A DNA stretch of 64,000 nt, taken from positions 1 to 64,000 of the forward strand of contig JACKQL020000077.1 in NCBI GenBank assembly GCA_018296165.2. The letters run 5' to 3'. The notes under the pieces were generated by a model, which saw nothing but the letters and a program-made list of their open reading frames with translations, made no database searches and was not told the DNA's origin. The first letter of the stretch is position 1. Each line of letters opens with the position of its first letter. Positions 1-12,032 of the stretch are shown here, piece after piece. The translations under genes and the position numbers were made by a program. This DNA comes from Termitomyces sp. T153. Its lineage: Eukaryota; Basidiomycota; Agaricomycetes; Agaricales; Lyophyllaceae.

Positions 1-357
1 CTCCCACCCACTCCTATCTCAGCTACAACTCCTCTTTCATTGGACATCAGCAGTGAGTGCAGTATAACGGACATGGAAACAAGGTTATCTCATCGCGTTG
101 ATACCTAGTCATTGTATATCAATATCCATCGTGAGCGCCATTGTTGGGTACTTGCCGATTGCGCTACCTTGAGTCCAAGTGCAAATTATCAGAAAGGGCA
201 GTCATCATAATCCACGATTACAAAAACCTTCATCATCGCTTACTTACTACTCACTATTGTATGTATGTATCTACTAAGTATTTACTAAAGAAGAAAGTGC
301 ATTATAAACCATGAGTGATTAAACAAGATAATGCATAAAGATACTGGTACCTGGTGC
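1..357. other. intergenic, no gene seen
   Basis: This stretch lies downstream of the laccase stop codon. Both strands are broken by stops and I recognise no motif, RNA gene or repeat. It probably holds the laccase 3' untranslated region and spacer. Confidence 0.5.
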
Positions 358-2582
358 TTAGGCCCCATGTCCTTCAGGCTCAGTGATTCTCAGAAGTGCC
401 GTATCACCAGTGTACTTGCTGAAGGCAGGGCAAATTTCATCATAAGATGCTAACAAAGGTCAGCAAAATGAACTCAGAAAAATTGAGATGATGCAATCAA
501 GATACTCACGAGGAGGAGGTTTGAGATGTGCTGATGTACCTTCGGGATCTTCAGCAAAGACAACTGCCAAACCACTAGAAACTACATCAGTCCTTGGGTC
601 ATTTGAGACATGCAAGACTTACAGAGGGATGTGCCAGTCGATGTGGCTGTTGTGAAAAATAGGCCTAGGTCTCACAAGACATTATTATTACCTAGGAACA
701 CTCACCAATGAAGGAACCAAGGACCAGAATTGTCGGTAAAGAAGCGAACCACTGTAAGGTTAGTGTCAAAACCAGTAGGCACAGTGTCTCGACGGGCAGG
801 GTTGACCCAGTTGTACTGGTCACTGAGGGCATTCTTTATGACCCAGAAAGAGTGCTATTTAGAAACATATTGTCAGCCGACCCAACTTGATTAAGACGAT
901 TTCAAAGGAGTTTATACCCCATGGAGATGGAATGGATGCTGTTTGTAGAGTAAAAATAAGTCACCTTGACCAGATTTCAATCGTTACTGGGATACTCACA
1001 GGTCCACCTTTAGTGATGCCATGTAGCTGCAGCTCAACAGAAGAGTTTGCCTTAAGCTTATAGACACTTCCACTAGGCATTAACTGGTCTGGATCAAAAG
1101 TTCCATTGAGGATCTGAAGTAGTACGGGAACACTAGGTGATGTGAAGGGGGTTCCATTTATGTCAAAGAGATTGATATCTGGATGCCATGTTGGTTTGAT
1201 TGGGATAACGATGTCTGCACCACAGAGTTCTGGTTTGCCAGGAGGTTGTGAACTCTCGAGGGAATTGAGGTCATCCTCATTGAGAGGCTGCATAGAGTTG
1301 TCGGTTGTTTCTGGGTCAACCTCGGGAGCCCCATTGTATCGAAGGATAGCGGAATTGCGGTCGTTGTCAAAACCTGGATATCCACGTGGAAATAGAGGAT
1401 CAGCACGAATCCAGTAATTGCCGATCATTTGATTTGCGTGTACGATGACGGAGTAACGCTGTCCAGCATAAATCCAAAGAGAATCAACAACTAAAGGTGT
1501 GGTATATTCGCCATCCGTTTCAATGATTGTCATTTTATGGCCATGGATTGTGAAGTTGAATGGAGCATCACAAGCAAGACTGGCAATGCGAAAGCGGTAT
1601 CGTTTACCGGGCTGGACATCGATGACGGCCAATGGGGACAATGTATTCAGAGTAACTTCAACCTGTAATGAACGACCACGGCCATTGATGAGTGTGGTCA
1701 AAGAATCGTTGGAGAGCAGAGGAGTCGGTGATGCTGTATGGATCCTACACATGGATTAGTATTTAGTATTCATTAGAAACACTACTCGACACCATACCAA
1801 TCGGATAAAGTAATCAAGGTTGATTCTTGAGTAGAGTATTATTGGTGAAAGATCAAATTAAGGTTGTAAAATTCATGTTTAGTAACACCACAGACTTAAC
1901 AGACTTACCATTGTCAACGTCATACTCCTCAATGTATGGGTCATCGGGATCATAAATAACGATCGCTCCGCGAAGGCCGTCACAATATTGAGTAGCTGTT
2001 GAGAGGTTGTCACGAGACAATCAAGAGATATCTGGGCTTACAGTAGTGGGAATGGTACCAGTAGGTCCCCGCCTGGTTGATGTCGAAGTCATAGATGAAT
2101 GAATCGTTTGGTACAATTGGGCATTGAGTGACCATGGCAGCTCCATCCGCCCAATTGGTCTGATTCTGGAAAATACCATGCCAATGCTATGCAGGTGACC
2201 GTCAATTACATGCATCTCACGCGAAGTCAAAAACTTACAATGCTAGTAGCTCGCAACATTCTCTCATCCGTTAAAGAGTTGGTAACATTGATTATGAAGT
2301 GATCTCCCTGCGCAGTCGTCGAAAAGGTCAGCATTCCACCAGGAAGGCTGTAACTTGTACCTTTTTCCCAAAAATTGTGGGACCAGGAAATGTGCCGTTT
2401 GCAAGAACAGCTCTGTGCAATATGACCGAGATGGTTTGAAGAAAGTCCTAAAAAACCTACGGGCGAGGGTAGAGATCCGGGTCAATGACCTTGTTCACGA
2501 TATATAAGTTGGTCGCGACGGTGGTTGCTTGCGTAACGCCTAGAAAAGTGAGAGCCCACAATCGGAAGAAGATCCCATACAT
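358..2582 (-). CDS. laccase (multicopper oxidase), secreted
   Basis: Secreted blue copper enzyme that oxidises phenols and reduces O2 to water. I assembled about 11 exons giving roughly 530 residues, the usual laccase length. The start at 2582 gives a signal-peptide-like N-terminus ([15 protein letters not shown]). All four copper motifs are visible: HWHGIFQ...[10 protein letters not shown] and [17 protein letters not shown] (split by an intron), HPFHLHG|HSFWV (split by a 63-nt intron) and [18 protein letters not shown] (split twice). The acceptor after HIDWHIPL is fixed by frame: the nearer AG leads to a stop, and the next restores the family sequence with Leu at the axial position ten residues after the Cys, the non-Met, non-Phe class. 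The central exon (about 965-1735) is the longest. The end (EPEGHGA, stop 358-360) is intact and no frame break was seen. Family assignment is secure; substrate cannot be told. Confidence 0.93.
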
Positions 2583-3055
2583 TGTGTATTCGGGTTGAGG
2601 ATGTAAACTCAAGGTGGATGCGTCCTTAATAGGTGTCCAAATTCGGGGTTCCCCTGCTGTCTCGTTCGGGGCAGGATATGAAGGTGCCAAGATGGGCTAA
2701 TCCGCGCCGTAGTCTCTAGATATCGATATGAATGTGTCAAGATAGGTTGATTCGTGTCGTAAGATCTCTAGATAGGCCTAGCATGACAGCTAGCTTCGCA
2801 AGATCCGTGTGGAGTAACAAAAGAAAATTTTAAACAGTTATATGCGCCGCGGGGACACTAATAACCGCGTCTCGTAAGTACTACACACTGTCCCGTAACT
2901 ACGGGAAAATCTTGTCATAGTTGACGGAGCAGTACATCCTTGGAGTGCTTTAAGCCAGTGGCAGCCAGTGACAGTCATTTCGATGACCTAAAGTCTAACG
3001 GGCCAAATGACCCGAGCGGGTTTTGACACGGTCATTTGCAACTGGCTACTCGTGG

Positions 3056-3113
3056 CAAATAGAATTGCGATTCAGTCAAATAGAATTGTGATTCAGGCAA
3101 ATAGAGTTGTGAT
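3056..3113. repeat. 21-bp short tandem repeat, about 3 copies
   Basis: Three successive near-identical copies of a unit beginning CAAATAGAATTG(C/T)GATTCAG are visible, the last copy truncated. The period is 21 bp, two helical turns. No coding role is apparent. Confidence 0.7.
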
Positions 3114-3274
3114 GTCCATGCGTTCGGAACTCTACTTCGAGTCTTACTCATTATGTAAGCAACTTGGGGAATTCAATTGCCAGGTTCATCCTCCAATGAG
3201 AATGTTCAACTGTTGTTTGCAGCGAAAGCCTTTTGTGAGGCTGAAAAAGATGTTTGTGGAGGGAATAGGAAAAT

Positions 3275-3382
3275 AGATGAAGAGCCTCTTTATTTATTTT
3301 GCTATTCCCTCCACAATCATTGGCCAATAAATGAAGAGCCTCTTCATTCATTTTGCTATTCCCTCCACAATCATTGGCCAAT
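3275..3382. repeat. 54-bp tandem duplication with CCAAT palindrome
   Basis: Two adjacent 54-bp copies (3275-3328 and 3329-3382) each contain AATGAAGAGCCTCTTCATT-like dyad symmetry, a CTATTCCCTCCACAA block and a terminal ATTGGCCAAT palindrome holding CCAAT in both orientations. The CTATTCCCTCCACAA block also occurs inverted just upstream (about 3252-3268). The copies end 146 bp before the start codon of the downstream gene, so they may multiply CCAAT-box sites in its promoter. Confidence 0.75.
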
Positions 3383-3462
3383 CAGTGACGTCGATGTCTT
3401 GACAGACTGAAACTGATCCTTCATGATTGTGCACGGTCCCGATACAAACTCAAAATATATAA
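3378..3462 (+). promoter_or_regulatory. promoter elements of the DUF4139 gene
   Basis: A CCAATCA box (3379-3385), a CRE-like TGACGTCG (3386-3393) and a TATATAA box (3456-3462) lie in proper order; the TATA box is 67 bp upstream of the ATG at 3529. These are sequence matches only and no factor binding is implied. Confidence 0.45.
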
Positions 3463-3528
3463 CACATCACTACTGTGTTGTTTCAGCTCTGCATCTTATC
3501 GAAATTTCCACCAGTCTAATCAGCCTGA

Positions 3529-5595
3529 ATGTCTACTTCCACCACTCAGTCTTCCACCGAAACTCAATCTCACACTGACAGCGCTCAACCTCCTTCATTG
3601 CAGCCTGTCAACTCGATTGAACTCGTTTCGATCGAGAGCAGCAAAATCGCTGCCGTAAGCGTCTACTCTGGTCGTGCTGAGATCACACGTGTCTTCAAAT
3701 TCGAAGTGAAGACGGGGCAGAACCAAGTGGCTATCAGCGGTCTGCCCAGTATCTTGGATCAGGATTCTCTCAGGTGAGTCAAGTATCAGGACCTAGTAAC
3801 TTGGAAAGGACTTACATTAAATGCAGGGTTGAAGGCAGAGGAGCGGCTACTATTCACGACGTGACGGTCTCTAACATCCGGTCACAATCGTCTGAAACCT
3901 CGTCGGTCATCAAGGAACTCGAGTCCAAGAAGGAAAAAACAACCAAGGCGCTTGAACGATGCAAGAAAGCGATTTCTTCTCTCGAGTCGTACTTGGGAAC
4001 GATGGACGTCAAGACTGTTGACGTCGGGCACGTGCGACAGGTTGTAAAAGAGTACGACACGACCGCTGAGGAGCTGGATAATCGTGTCTTGGAACTGGAG
4101 GGTCAGTTGAAGGATATCGACACGGAAATTGAGAAGGAATCTTCCAGCCTGTATAGACTGCAGCCTAAGAGCAAACTCAGGAAACGCGCGGACATTGGTG
4201 TTTTTGCGGACGTCGAAGGCGAGGTGGAGATTGTCCTGATATATGGTAAGTCCTTGCAAAAATTGTTCTCAACGCGTTGTCAATTCAATTCTCCCTTCAA
4301 GCTGTCTTGGGTGCATCCTGGACTGCAGGCTACGACATCCGCGTCAACACACACACCTACGAAGAGCCGGTAACACTCATTTACAAAGCGTCAATCAACC
4401 AAAACACGGGCGAGGTGCGTGCTCTCTATCCCTAATCATAACACAGCACTCATTCACACCTCACAGGACTGGACCGATGTCCCACTGACCCTCGAGACCG
4501 CCACGCCTACCTTCGGTCTCAACCTCCCCAAGCTCAAACCATGGAACCTCTCAATCTACAAACCTATTCCCCCTCTACCCCCACACGCCCTGAAAAGTAG
4601 AACATTCGAGCCTGCATACATGGCGCTGCCACCTGCCATATCCATGAATGAAAGTATTCAGGCGAGTAGATGTTCCGATGCTGCACCCGAGATGTCTCAC
4701 CGCGGTCTGGACGTTGTGCCGCCGGCGGGGATGGGTAACGTCAGCGCGACGTTCCAGGTTCCGGGGCTGATCACGATTCCGAGTGACGGTGCCGCGCATA
4801 ATGTGACGATCGTGAAGCTGAGTCTGGACGCGGTGATGTCGTGGGTTTGTGTGCCCAAGAAGGATGTTAAAGTACATTTGAGCGTACGTTTTCTTTTTTG
4901 TTGTTGTGTGTGTGACATGAGCTGATGTGTTTTCCTTTGGGCAGGCGAATATCAAGAACGCGTCGCAGTATACACTGTTGCGCGGTACAGCAAGTGTCTA
5001 TGTGGATAGAAGCTTCATCTCGCGCTCCGAAGTGCCCGACGTCAGCCCCGAAGAAAGCTTCGATTGTCCCCTCGGGTCCGTCTCCCCTCCCTTCACATAT
5101 CCACTGAACTAACCATCACCCATACACAGCCTCGACCCCTCCATCCGCATAACATACCACCCGCTCTCCAGAAAAAAGTCCGAAAGCGGGTTCTATACCA
5201 AAACCACAACGCACGTCTATACGCAGAGCATCACCGTCTCCAACACGAAATCTACGCCTGTCGAACGTGTGCGCGTGTCTGATCAGATTCCTGTTTCTGA
5301 GGACGCGCAGATACAAGTTAGGCTTTTGAACCCGCCTCTTCCGTCTGTTGCGCATGCATACAAAGGTCAGGATAAGGACAAGGGAAAGGAGAGGGTCACG
5401 GATGAGGGAGCAGAGAAGCGGGTGGTGGTGTCGAAGGGCGTTAGTGCGATGTGGGAGGGTGAGGAAGGTGAGGGCGAGGGGAGGGATGGGAAGTTTTGCT
5501 GGATTGTTGAGCTTCCAGGGCAGGGAAAGGCGAATTTGGTATTGCAGTATGAGGTTGTGGTGCCCGCGGGGGCGAATGTTGTTGGGTTGGTGTGA
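3529..5595 (+). CDS. DUF4139 (mucoidy-inhibitor A type) domain protein
   Basis: Protein of about 600 residues from six exons joined by short GT-AG introns near 3774, 4245, 4415, 4885 and 5079. The order matches the DUF4140/DUF4139 family found in bacteria and fungi, whose biochemical role is unknown. The N-terminal domain has AAVSVYSGRAEITRVF, where A, VY and A.VTR are conserved. A Lys/Glu-rich helical stretch (about residues 100-200) looks like a coiled coil. The DUF4139 core reads GASWTAGYDIRV...VTLIYKASINQNTGEDW, the family hallmark. The C-terminal third is beta-rich and contains a charged Glu/Lys/Gly-rich loop (around 5365-5500). No signal peptide or membrane segment is seen, so a cytoplasmic protein is likely. 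All exons keep frame to the stop at 5593-5595. Confidence 0.88.
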
Positions 5596-6416
5596 GTGTG
5601 TAGTTTCGGGCTTTCTGAATCTGACTGGGACTGGTTTGGTCTGGATGGTATTATAAAATAATTGGGACGTAGTCATCATATATATTAGTATTTTAAGATT
5701 ACTGACGAGTTCTGTGTGGGTGGTGATAAGGAGTCAGAACAAGGAGAAAAGAGGGTCTATATATTGCAAACGAACGTTTGTGGCGCGTCTCGGGCCGAGC
5801 CAGGCTGAGGGCAAGCCGTGCCGGAACAAGCGCCAGCAAAGCTTCACCGCAGTTGTACAAATCCACCATAGACTGTTGATGGACTGCCACCGTGACTGTA
5901 CTGCCATCGAACGACTTCTTTTTTTACCCTGTTTTCGACCATACTCTGCTTGATAGCACTTCGTATCTTCTCCTTCCGCTACACAACATTGACTTTGATG
6001 AGAAGTATAAAATTTCCGATGTCAACGTTTTTGAACGCCAATCACAAGTGATATTCACATCGGCTTTGGCCGAACATCTCTTTGCGGCATTCTATTCTGG
6101 AGCAAACTGAAATATCAATTACAGCCATTCACAGCGCTGTATAGCAGATTCGGATCCATGAATTGTTTAAAAACCTTGTCTGACCTCGTTATATTTGCTT
6201 CAAATTCGTACCTCAGACTTCCTCAACCCTCAGAACGTCACACAAAAGCCCGCGGTCCATAACTCAATATCACCGAATAGTCCAGCATATTCTGCTACAT
6301 CTTGGATAAGCCTAAGCCTAGCTGCCTCCTGCCGCCAAGTTCGTCCTTGAAGACCCTATCATAAAGCCCCTCCCTGCTCAATTCCGATTTCGTTCACCAC
6401 TCTTCAGTCTGTTCAT
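5596..6416. other. intergenic, promoter of the triple-kinase gene
   Basis: About 820 bp without a convincing gene. An AT-rich stretch at 5645-5700 is probably the 3' end of the upstream gene. The ORF at 5892-6110 shows no recognisable family or codon pattern. Confidence 0.5.
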
Positions 6417-9400
6417 ATGTCTGACGTGGTCAATGAAGGCATAGGACAAGGCCGGAGTACGCATAGAAAAGATGTCGACACAAGTTCAATAAGTCAGCTT
6501 CGACTCACCGGTGGGTTGTTCCTGAAACAACATAATTCTCAAACATTGGAGGACCGAAGACAAGGGAAATTTTTCTGCGTTGAACCTGACAAAAAGAAGG
6601 CTACTTCATCTAAAAAAATTGCGGTAGAGGACGAAAATTCAGTGTTGAATGTCATTTTCGAGTCTGCTACAACCTACTTGTCAATGGAGGATAATTCTGA
6701 CCCAGAGGGTTCTGAGCTCACCGTTCGGGGAAAAACATTGTATAGGTCCCTCCTGACGGCGTTTTTGAACATCACAATGTGCAAACGTCTGCTGGATGTT
6801 CGTGGTGAGATGGCGCAAGTCTTGATTGACGCAATACAACGCGTGAGTCGATGTATAACCTGTTTTATACCTGCTATCATCATATTTTTTGTCAGATGTT
6901 GGACGATAGAATCGTCGCGCTGCCGCTCAAAAATAATTTTATTTTTGCCCTTGCCGCATTGGTTAGTCAATCAAACATGTATCCAAGACGCTTTATCTTG
7001 CACGGTGTAATCGGTCGGGGGGGAAAAATAGTGCGGGTGTGGCCCTTCACAACAACAATCACAGTGGGCTCCTTGGGTGGAAAAGCTGTATGTATCAAGA
7101 CTCTGGAAGATAAGAAACGGGAGCGAGTACGTCAGTTGATTACGATTGACTGTTTGTCCATCCTGAAAAATGCTTTCTTAGAATTGGTTACAGAAGATGG
7201 TGTTGTGGGCTCAATTATCTCATCCGAATGTGTTGTCATTTTCCGGTATATGCCTCTCTGATGATGGATATGGTCCTCCGGGGTTGGTATCTCCCTACCT
7301 GAAGGATGAGGATATAGTTACATTTTTGGAGAGATATCCACATGCTAATCGTCAGGCGCTGGTATGCCCATCCACATCCTTTCAGTACTCAGAATATGAT
7401 AATAACTAACTCAAGATCTCCGACGTCGCTGCTGGAATGTTCTATCTACATGACAATGGCCTGGTTCACGGGAACATCGAAGAGCTTAATGTTCTTGTCA
7501 CTTTTACCACCTTCGAGTCCCCACGCGCATGCCTGGCTGGTTTTGGTTCCATGACTATTGCAGGCCCACAGAATGATGTACCCAATCCCAGTTCCTGGGC
7601 AGTTGTGTATCCAGCGCCAGAACTCCTCGAGACTTTCCCTCATAGGTACCTGACTCAAGCAAGTGATGTATATGCATTTGCTGTCACATCTTATTTGGTG
7701 CACACCTTAGATATGTCCCATTCACACAATGTCTAACAGTTGTTCTACAGATTCTTGTGGTGGAAGATGATGAACTTCTTGGATGGAATGGCAATTTAAG
7801 GGAGGTGATTCCTGAAGTTGAGCGCAGCATTGAGCTTGTTGGGCATTACATCCATGATGAGCTGGATGACCTTATGTGGAAACTTTTATTAGATTGTTCT
7901 TCACAAGATCCAGCTATACGCCCTACTGCATGTCACATTGTTGAAAGGCTCAAGAAGGAAGAGGATCGAAGGATAACCCATCTGTTGGTCCAGCACAAGG
8001 AGACAGAAGTCTTAGTTGAGACTGCTGCAGCATACCATGCATCACTCAGGGGGAAGCTGAGTTCTAACAACATTGGGACAGCTAATATGGCAAACAAGTT
8101 GTATAACTTGTTCCTAAACATGTTCCGGGATCTCACTAGATACAAACATTTCGTCAATTGTCGTGGTGAGCAGGCCCAAGTTCTGATTGATGCAATGCAA
8201 GATGTAAGCATGGGGCAACATATCTATTTTTGATAAGGAAACTGATCATCAAGACATTCTCCAGCTGTTGGACAACAATCTAATTGAACCGCGGTTCAGT
8301 AATGATTTCCTTTTTGCTCTTGCAGCATTGGCTGGACAATCCAGATTGTATCCACAGCGCTTCAATTTACAGGATGTGATACATAAGAGACCAAAAGCAG
8401 ATGAGGAATACGTTTCAATTGAAAGGGGTTCCTGGGCTAGAAACATGGTGTGTATCAAGAGAACACAGGAATTAAGTCACCTATGGGAGCAGGTGTGAAA
8501 GCCTTGTATACTGTTCCCTCACCTGGATCCTGACTTGTTTCTGTTAGAAATGGTCATATAAATTTGTGATTTGGGCACAGCTCAGTCACAAAAATGTATT
8601 AAAGTTACATGGCATATGTTCATGTCATGATGAATATTGTAATCCAGGACTAGTATCCCCTTTTCTGGGCAATGGCAATGTTGAAGGATTCCTGGAGAAA
8701 AATCCAAAAGCTGATCGACGATCACTTGTATATTTTCATCCTCTCATTTGGCTTGATTGCTAGCTCACCATTCTATTATTAGATCTCAGACATTGCTGCT
8801 GGAATGTCCTACCTCCACAACAATGGAATAGTTCATGGAGAAATATGTGCAAAACACATCCTTATCACAAGTACTGTTCCACCTCATGCATGCCTAGCTG
8901 GATTTGACTCCATGACCATTACGCATGCCTGTGGTGATGGAACTGATACTGAAGGACCAGATGTTGATGATTACAAGTTCTTTAGGAAGTATGGAGCACC
9001 ATTCTTATATAACCATAATATGCAAACAGCAGATGATGTATTTGCATTTTCCATGACCTCTTATTGGGTATGCTCCTCAGTATCTTCAATTTATGTCAGA
9101 TCTCATCATCATCCAACTCTAGATCTTCACATACATCAACTTTGCATGCTGGTACAACAGCTTTGATAACATGCTTGCTGACTCAGAACATAAACGCCCG
9201 GTTAAACCTATTGGGAATGCTTACTACGGGCTAGATGATTTCATGTGGAGACTTCTGGAGGATTGTTGGGCCTCAGATCCCAGCATACGCCCCAATGCAC
9301 ATCAAATTGTTCACAGGCTTGAGGAGGAGAAGCAATCTAGGACATCAGAAAAGCGAGAAAAAGTGGAGTCAATGCTCAATACCATTTTCACAAACACCCT

Positions 9401-10825
9401 GTTTTACAAGCGGCTACTATCTACCGATGGGATTGATGCTCAAATACTAATTGATGGATTTCAGCTGGTAAATACAGAGCTTTCCTTACAGGACTACTGT
9501 TGTTTATGACAATTGAAGCTATTGGATACCAACAGTTTCCTAAACCGTGGACAATTGGTTGCTGGCTTGCGGAGGCTTTCAGCACAAACAGAACAATATC
9601 CAAGCCGTTTCTCTCTGGTTGGTCCTGTATCTACTGTTGAAGACATGCCTTTTGCATCTGGTAGTTGTGCTGACATCTTCAAAGTCAGCTTGCAAGGTGT
9701 AGAGACATGCTTCAAGGTGATCAGAGTATCTCAGAGATCACTCATTGAACATATGACAAAGGTTTTTTTCAGATCAAGTGTTTTCTCAATACAGGGTTGC
9801 TGAACTAGATCAAGGTATATGCAAGGGAGGTTATTCTTTGGGGACAACTATCACATCCCAATATCCTCCCTTTCTATGGTCTATCAAAATTTCGATCACA
9901 ACTAGCGTTTGTTACAAGTTGGGCTACAAATGGCAACCTTAATGAATATTTGACCCGAAGTCCTGGTGTGAACCGATTACTTCTTGTGAGTATTTGAAAA
10001 GCACTGAGACCATTTCTGATTCTGCTCTAGTGCTCAGATACGGCAGCTGGAGTTGAGTACTTGCACAATAATGACATTGTCCATGGAGACTTGAAAGGGG
10101 TGAGGGTGGCTCTTCTACTTTGCATAAAACCTTTGACCATAATTAAACCTTCTAGGCAAACATTCTCATTAACAGCTGTGGAAGGGCTGTCTTGGGTGAT
10201 TTTGGTCTTGCCAGTGTGGATGATCCAGAAATACTGAAGTGGACTGCCCAATCCACGGTTGCTTCCCAAGGAGGGACTACACGTTGGCAAGCTCCAGAAT
10301 TACATGAGACGGAAGACAAGGTAGACAAGATATACAATACCAAGGAAAGTGATATTTTTGCTTGGGCAAATGTTTGTTACGAGGTGAGTTTATTATCAAA
10401 AATCTGAACCATCATTCTCAATTTGTGCTTCGAATCAGATATTTACTGGCCGCCTGCCATTCTATGAAGTCACACGCGAGTCAACTGTCTTGATCAAGGT
10501 ATTACGTGGTGATATTCCAACTCATCCTCAACAAGATGACCCCGCATGGCTGGAACATGGCTTGAATGAGCGTATTTGGGACCTGATGGAGAATTGTTGG
10601 AAGTTCCAACCCTCTGAGCGCCCGAAAATAGCGACAATAATAACAAGGATCAATGCAGAGAAACCATATGATGCTCGACCACCTGTAGAATGGGGAGGGA
10701 CAGATGCCATGCATTTCCGCAATGCCCAGGATCGAGACCTGTTGGAAGATTTATTTCCAGTTTGGGAGGAGCAGGAAGCCATTCTATCACAGTTCATGCA
10801 CAAGTCTGAAGATTTCGACACCTAA
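6417..10825 (+). CDS. triple kinase-fold protein: pseudokinase-pseudokinase-kinase
   Basis: One long gene (estimated 1,150-1,200 residues) with three successive modules, each a helical leader (about 75 residues, ending QLLD..., then an A.L..Q...YP.RF block) followed by a kinase fold. Module 1 (about 6735-7950) has HGNIEELNVLV in place of HRDxxxxN and GFG for DFG. Module 2 (about 8090-9340) has HGEICAKHILI and GFD. Module 3 (about 9370-10690) has HGDLKGANILI, GDFGLA, RWQAPE and a beta-3 lysine in CFKVIRV, so it alone looks catalytic. Modules 1 and 2 keep a beta-3-like lysine (VCIK). Introns recur at the same places in each module, for example just before LLD and before the catalytic loop, which shows internal duplication. 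The linkers between modules are open and in frame, which favours one protein. Module 3 resembles tyrosine-kinase-like (TKL) kinases of mushrooms. Substrate unknown. Confidence 0.82.
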
Positions 10826-12032
10826 AGAGGCTCAGAAGCTTATGCTCGGATAAGGTTTCTGGGTATCCAGTAGACCAACTTGAAAACACTGGTACATTAT
10901 TTTACCAAATCATTTGTTCTGAAATGGAGATCAATCCATAATTGGGACAGAGCTGACGGGGTCAGTCGCTGGCTGGAGGAATCAGACACTTTGGGTTAAC
11001 TTCACAGAGTCTGAACGCAGCCAATAGGAGGCAGTCTGATGTGAGTACAACCCATGAGATCTAGGCTGTTGTGGGGCTTTATGATGTTGGTGAATTAAAG
11101 GTCAAAAGCCGTAATAACAAAATGCTCCAGTATTGTGAGTGAGTATATAACGCTAACTCGGAAGCACTCGGAGCCGGATGCCCGTTTATTTGGTATATTT
11201 GATTGCCTGGCGAGCCCGATTGAACTCGAGCAATGAAGAATAAGTTCAACACCGGTGTACACTTGTCTGTCTAAGGTCTCCATGATACATACTAGCTGAA
11301 CAGAATACCTCAGCCTGTCAATTGGTTCTTGATTCAACGTATGTTGTTGGTTCCGTCATGTAGTTACTTCAATGACAGACTTTTATGATGGAGCAGCTTC
11401 AGGTCTTCATGATATGAGTCTGCATGATTCCGAATCTCCCGACTGCAAAACTCAATACAGGATAAGGTATGATAGCACCTGTCACTAATACTGTTCATCT
11501 TGCTCAAAATTGCAAGCCAGTTCTGTGTCCCTATCTGTTTACTCTACCCTCAAGACAAAATGTCTATTTCTACTCCTCAGGATCTCACACAGAAGTGTTC
11601 TGCAGCAGGGGGTAGTAGCTCAATCAGCTTCTGCTTTGTAAAAACTTTTGACCAGTTGTAGACCAAGCAAGAAACTGCTGCTGGAACTGAAATGAATATA
11701 TGCATGATAATGAGATGTACCGAGTTTTCAAGGTGTGGCCCAGATCAGACCACTCCTGGCACATAGATGGTTGACACTGACTAGTATTATAGAAATAGGA
11801 TGTAGATTATGTTTAGGAAATGATCCAATTGAATCAGATACTGCAAAGAAAGAGACTCATTGGAAGTGCTGAATTTCTTGACAACTGGGAAGGCTCATAG
11901 GTTCACACTCGGAAGGTTTCCAGATATTAAACTAGGACTATTTTTCTGGATTTATCATTGCTGAAAAACAACATTGGGATCGATGGTTTGAAAGAAAAAA
12001 TCTATCCAAATTGCCTTGTTCTGGTTTGAAGA
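10826..12032. other. intergenic, no gene seen
   Basis: About 1.2 kb of AT-rich sequence between two convergent genes. Short ORFs on both strands lack family motifs. CpG is sparse here. No RNA gene or inverted repeat was recognised. Confidence 0.5.

Larger units (their letters stand above)
2583..3528. other. divergent intergenic region with short repeats
   Basis: This region separates two divergently transcribed genes, so it should carry both promoters. It holds a 21-bp triplicated motif near 3056-3113, a perfect-length 54-bp tandem duplication (3275-3382) and the promoter elements listed separately. Small ORFs here are repeat-derived and not believable genes. Confidence 0.6.

Noticed and set aside
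1142..1417. Plus-strand ORFs overlapping the laccase
   Set aside because: They are antisense shadows of the long laccase exon, whose copper-oxidase text explains the region.
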